From: UTCFX2 sp963788145
GTDB lineage: Bacteria; Chloroflexota; Anaerolineae; Anaerolineales; UBA4823
Assembly: GCA_963788145.1 (NCBI GenBank)
Contig: CAWBFQ010000014.1
Coordinates: 254,352 to 318,351 of the forward strand
Length of the DNA stretch: 64,000 nt
Reading direction: 5' to 3'
The first letter of the stretch is position 1, and each line of letters opens with the position of its first letter. The notes beneath the pieces are model-generated. The model was not told where the DNA came from. It saw only the letters and a list, made by a program, of their open reading frames with translations, and searched no databases. This document shows positions 62,899 to 64,000 of this stretch, in pieces. A program made the position numbers and the translations under genes.

Positions 62899-63966
62899 CT
62901 AGGGCAAAGTGCGCGACCTGACACGCGAGTGCGACGGCGTCATGCCAGACCAGCGACGAAACGCACGCGTGAGTACGCTGGCGTCCGCGAAGTGCAGGCT
63001 CTGCGCGATCGCAATGATTGGCATCTCGGTATCGCGCAGCAATTGCTCCGCGACTTCGTAGGCGAACCTCGTCGACCCAGGGACTGAAACCCGATGCCTT
63101 GGCAACTGCAGCTTGCGGTCCAGCGTGCGCCGGTGCATGGCCAGTTCTTCTGCCACCTGTTCGCATCGAAGTGCCTGCGCTCAGCAGCTGCCGGCGCAGC
63201 ACGCGCCGCACCTGTGCCGGCAACTCGCCGGTGGCCTGGGCTTCGATGGCTCGGGCGCGTGGCCACCAGCGACTTTGAGGCGGTGCGGATCGGTGCTTCG
63301 CAGCGGCACATCGAGCCAGGCCTTGTCGAACACCACGGCGGATTGATCGCAGTCGAAGCGCAGGGGTGCACGCAGGAAACTGCGGTACGGGCGAGTGTCG
63401 GGCGGCCGTCGACGCATGAACCGGATTTCGCTCGGCAGCCAGTGGCTGCCGCACAGGGCGCGCAAGATGTTCCAGATTGACGCCAGAACGATGTCGTAGA
63501 CCACTTCAGCGCGCTCGACACCAGGCTCGTACAGCGAATAGCCGTAGCTTGCCAAGCGCATGTCTTCACTCAGCGTCGCCAGCCCGCCGCCGTCGCTGAG
63601 TGTCAGATAGCGAGACAGCAGCTTCAGCGCGCTTCGTACATTCGGTGCGGCCTTGACCAGTTCGGCGACGATGCCCAAGGCCTCCAGGGGTGTGTGCCGG
63701 CCGATCAGCAGGCCAAAGTGGGCGCAGCCGGTGCGGTCGACGCACAGCCCGAGCAGGCGGCTGCCCTGTCTGAACGGAATCAGGTTGTCGGGGTGGTTGA
63801 ACAGGTCGTCGGGCAAACCCGACGGCGCCAGCACCTGCGCCAAGTCAATGCCGAACTCGTGCAGCAAGGGCTGCAATGCCAGCGTCGATGCAACGCGGTC
63901 GTAGCCGCCGGGCACCACATGGGGTGCATCGGCACGGCTGGTAGGGGTAGCGCGCGGGGCAGTCAC
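62899..63966 (-). pseudogene. AraC-family regulator with Arabinose_bd-type sensor domain, two frameshifts
   Basis: The start frame (from 63966) reads LQPLLHEFGIDLAQVLAPSG, CAHFGLLIGRHTPLEALG and PSEIRFMRRRP, the N-terminal sensor of AraC regulators of the OruR/ArgR-like proteobacterial group. Near 63250 the frame shifts to ARAIEAQATGELPAQVRRVL, and near 63150-63165 it returns to EQVAEELAMHRRTLDRKL. The HTH then continues with ADASVLTRAFRRWSGMTPS. The two shifts cancel, but a stop at 63181 interrupts the original frame between them. Repaired length is about 355 aa, normal. Base composition differs from the rest of the window, supporting a different source. Confidence 0.75.
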
Positions 63967-64000
63967 TGGTCTTGAGATCTCGCTGACGCGCGCGGCCTCG

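Noticed and set aside
62510..63454. A 314-codon minus-strand reading frame as a separate gene
   Set aside because: Only its middle (about 63160-63260) is meaningful, as the shifted segment of the AraC-type gene. The rest is a GC-rich chance frame.
1..64000. CRISPR arrays, rRNA and tRNA genes, complete insertion sequences
   Set aside because: No regularly spaced repeats beyond the three 18-bp units, no recognisable rRNA or cloverleaf sequence, and no transposase or integrase frame were seen.

Overview
The window looks like a contig from an anaerobic, probably heterotrophic Chloroflexota (Anaerolineae-type) bacterium. The reasons are the gene content (MttB-family and corrinoid methyl transfer, Tat-type lipoprotein solute receptor, SAM-I and T-box leaders), many secreted multi-repeat proteins with a hydrophobic L/Y-x-P C-terminal tail, and several genes whose -10 box sits 6-8 nt before the start codon. 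This assignment is inference from protein character; no 16S or tRNA gene was seen.

Layout. 1-9.8 kb: a methyl-group catabolism island. Minus strand: GPH-family transporter, methyltetrahydrofolate:corrinoid methyltransferase, corrinoid protein, GntR/FCD regulator. Plus strand, divergent: solute-binding lipoprotein, MttB-family methyltransferase, a Cys/Met-metabolism PLP enzyme, three tandem 18-bp palindromic repeats and an aminotransferase. 9.8-14 kb: a large secreted repeat protein and a membrane-anchored C39-like/TPR protein. 14-22.8 kb: miaB, recO, SAM-I riboswitch-metY-metA, purB, purA, a sugar-nucleotide epimerase. 23-34.3 kb: an HEXXH membrane protein, a DsbA-cyclophilin fusion lipoprotein, a PrsW-like protease, DedA, a penicillin-acylase-family hydrolase, acpS and an active/inactive M16 peptidase pair. 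34.4-41 kb: a fasciclin-like remnant, ferredoxin-NADP reductase, M19 dipeptidase, mutY, MBL-fold protein and hypotheticals. 41-47.3 kb: greA-lysS and T-box-pheS-pheT.

47.5-57.5 kb is the most unusual region. It is a radical-SAM peptide-modification locus: a 60-aa Cys-containing candidate precursor, a SPASM radical SAM enzyme, a PqqD-type recognition protein, an HPr-kinase-like protein, and a single polypeptide that joins an S26 (SipW-like) signal peptidase to a gingipain-like C25 protease. A secreted beta-rich protein lies upstream in the same direction and a nucleotidyltransferase is divergent. I do not recognise this combination as a described system. 57.7-61.8 kb: an SbcC-like ATPase, msrA and a PIG-L deacetylase.

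Sequence quality matters. At least 15 apparent single-base frameshifts can be localised, mostly in short homopolymers, and they become dense after 49 kb. At about 62,040 the rplI reading frame breaks off into visibly GC-richer DNA carrying a twice-frameshifted AraC-family gene of proteobacterial character. The simplest reading is falling coverage followed by a chimeric join, although a real insertion is not excluded.
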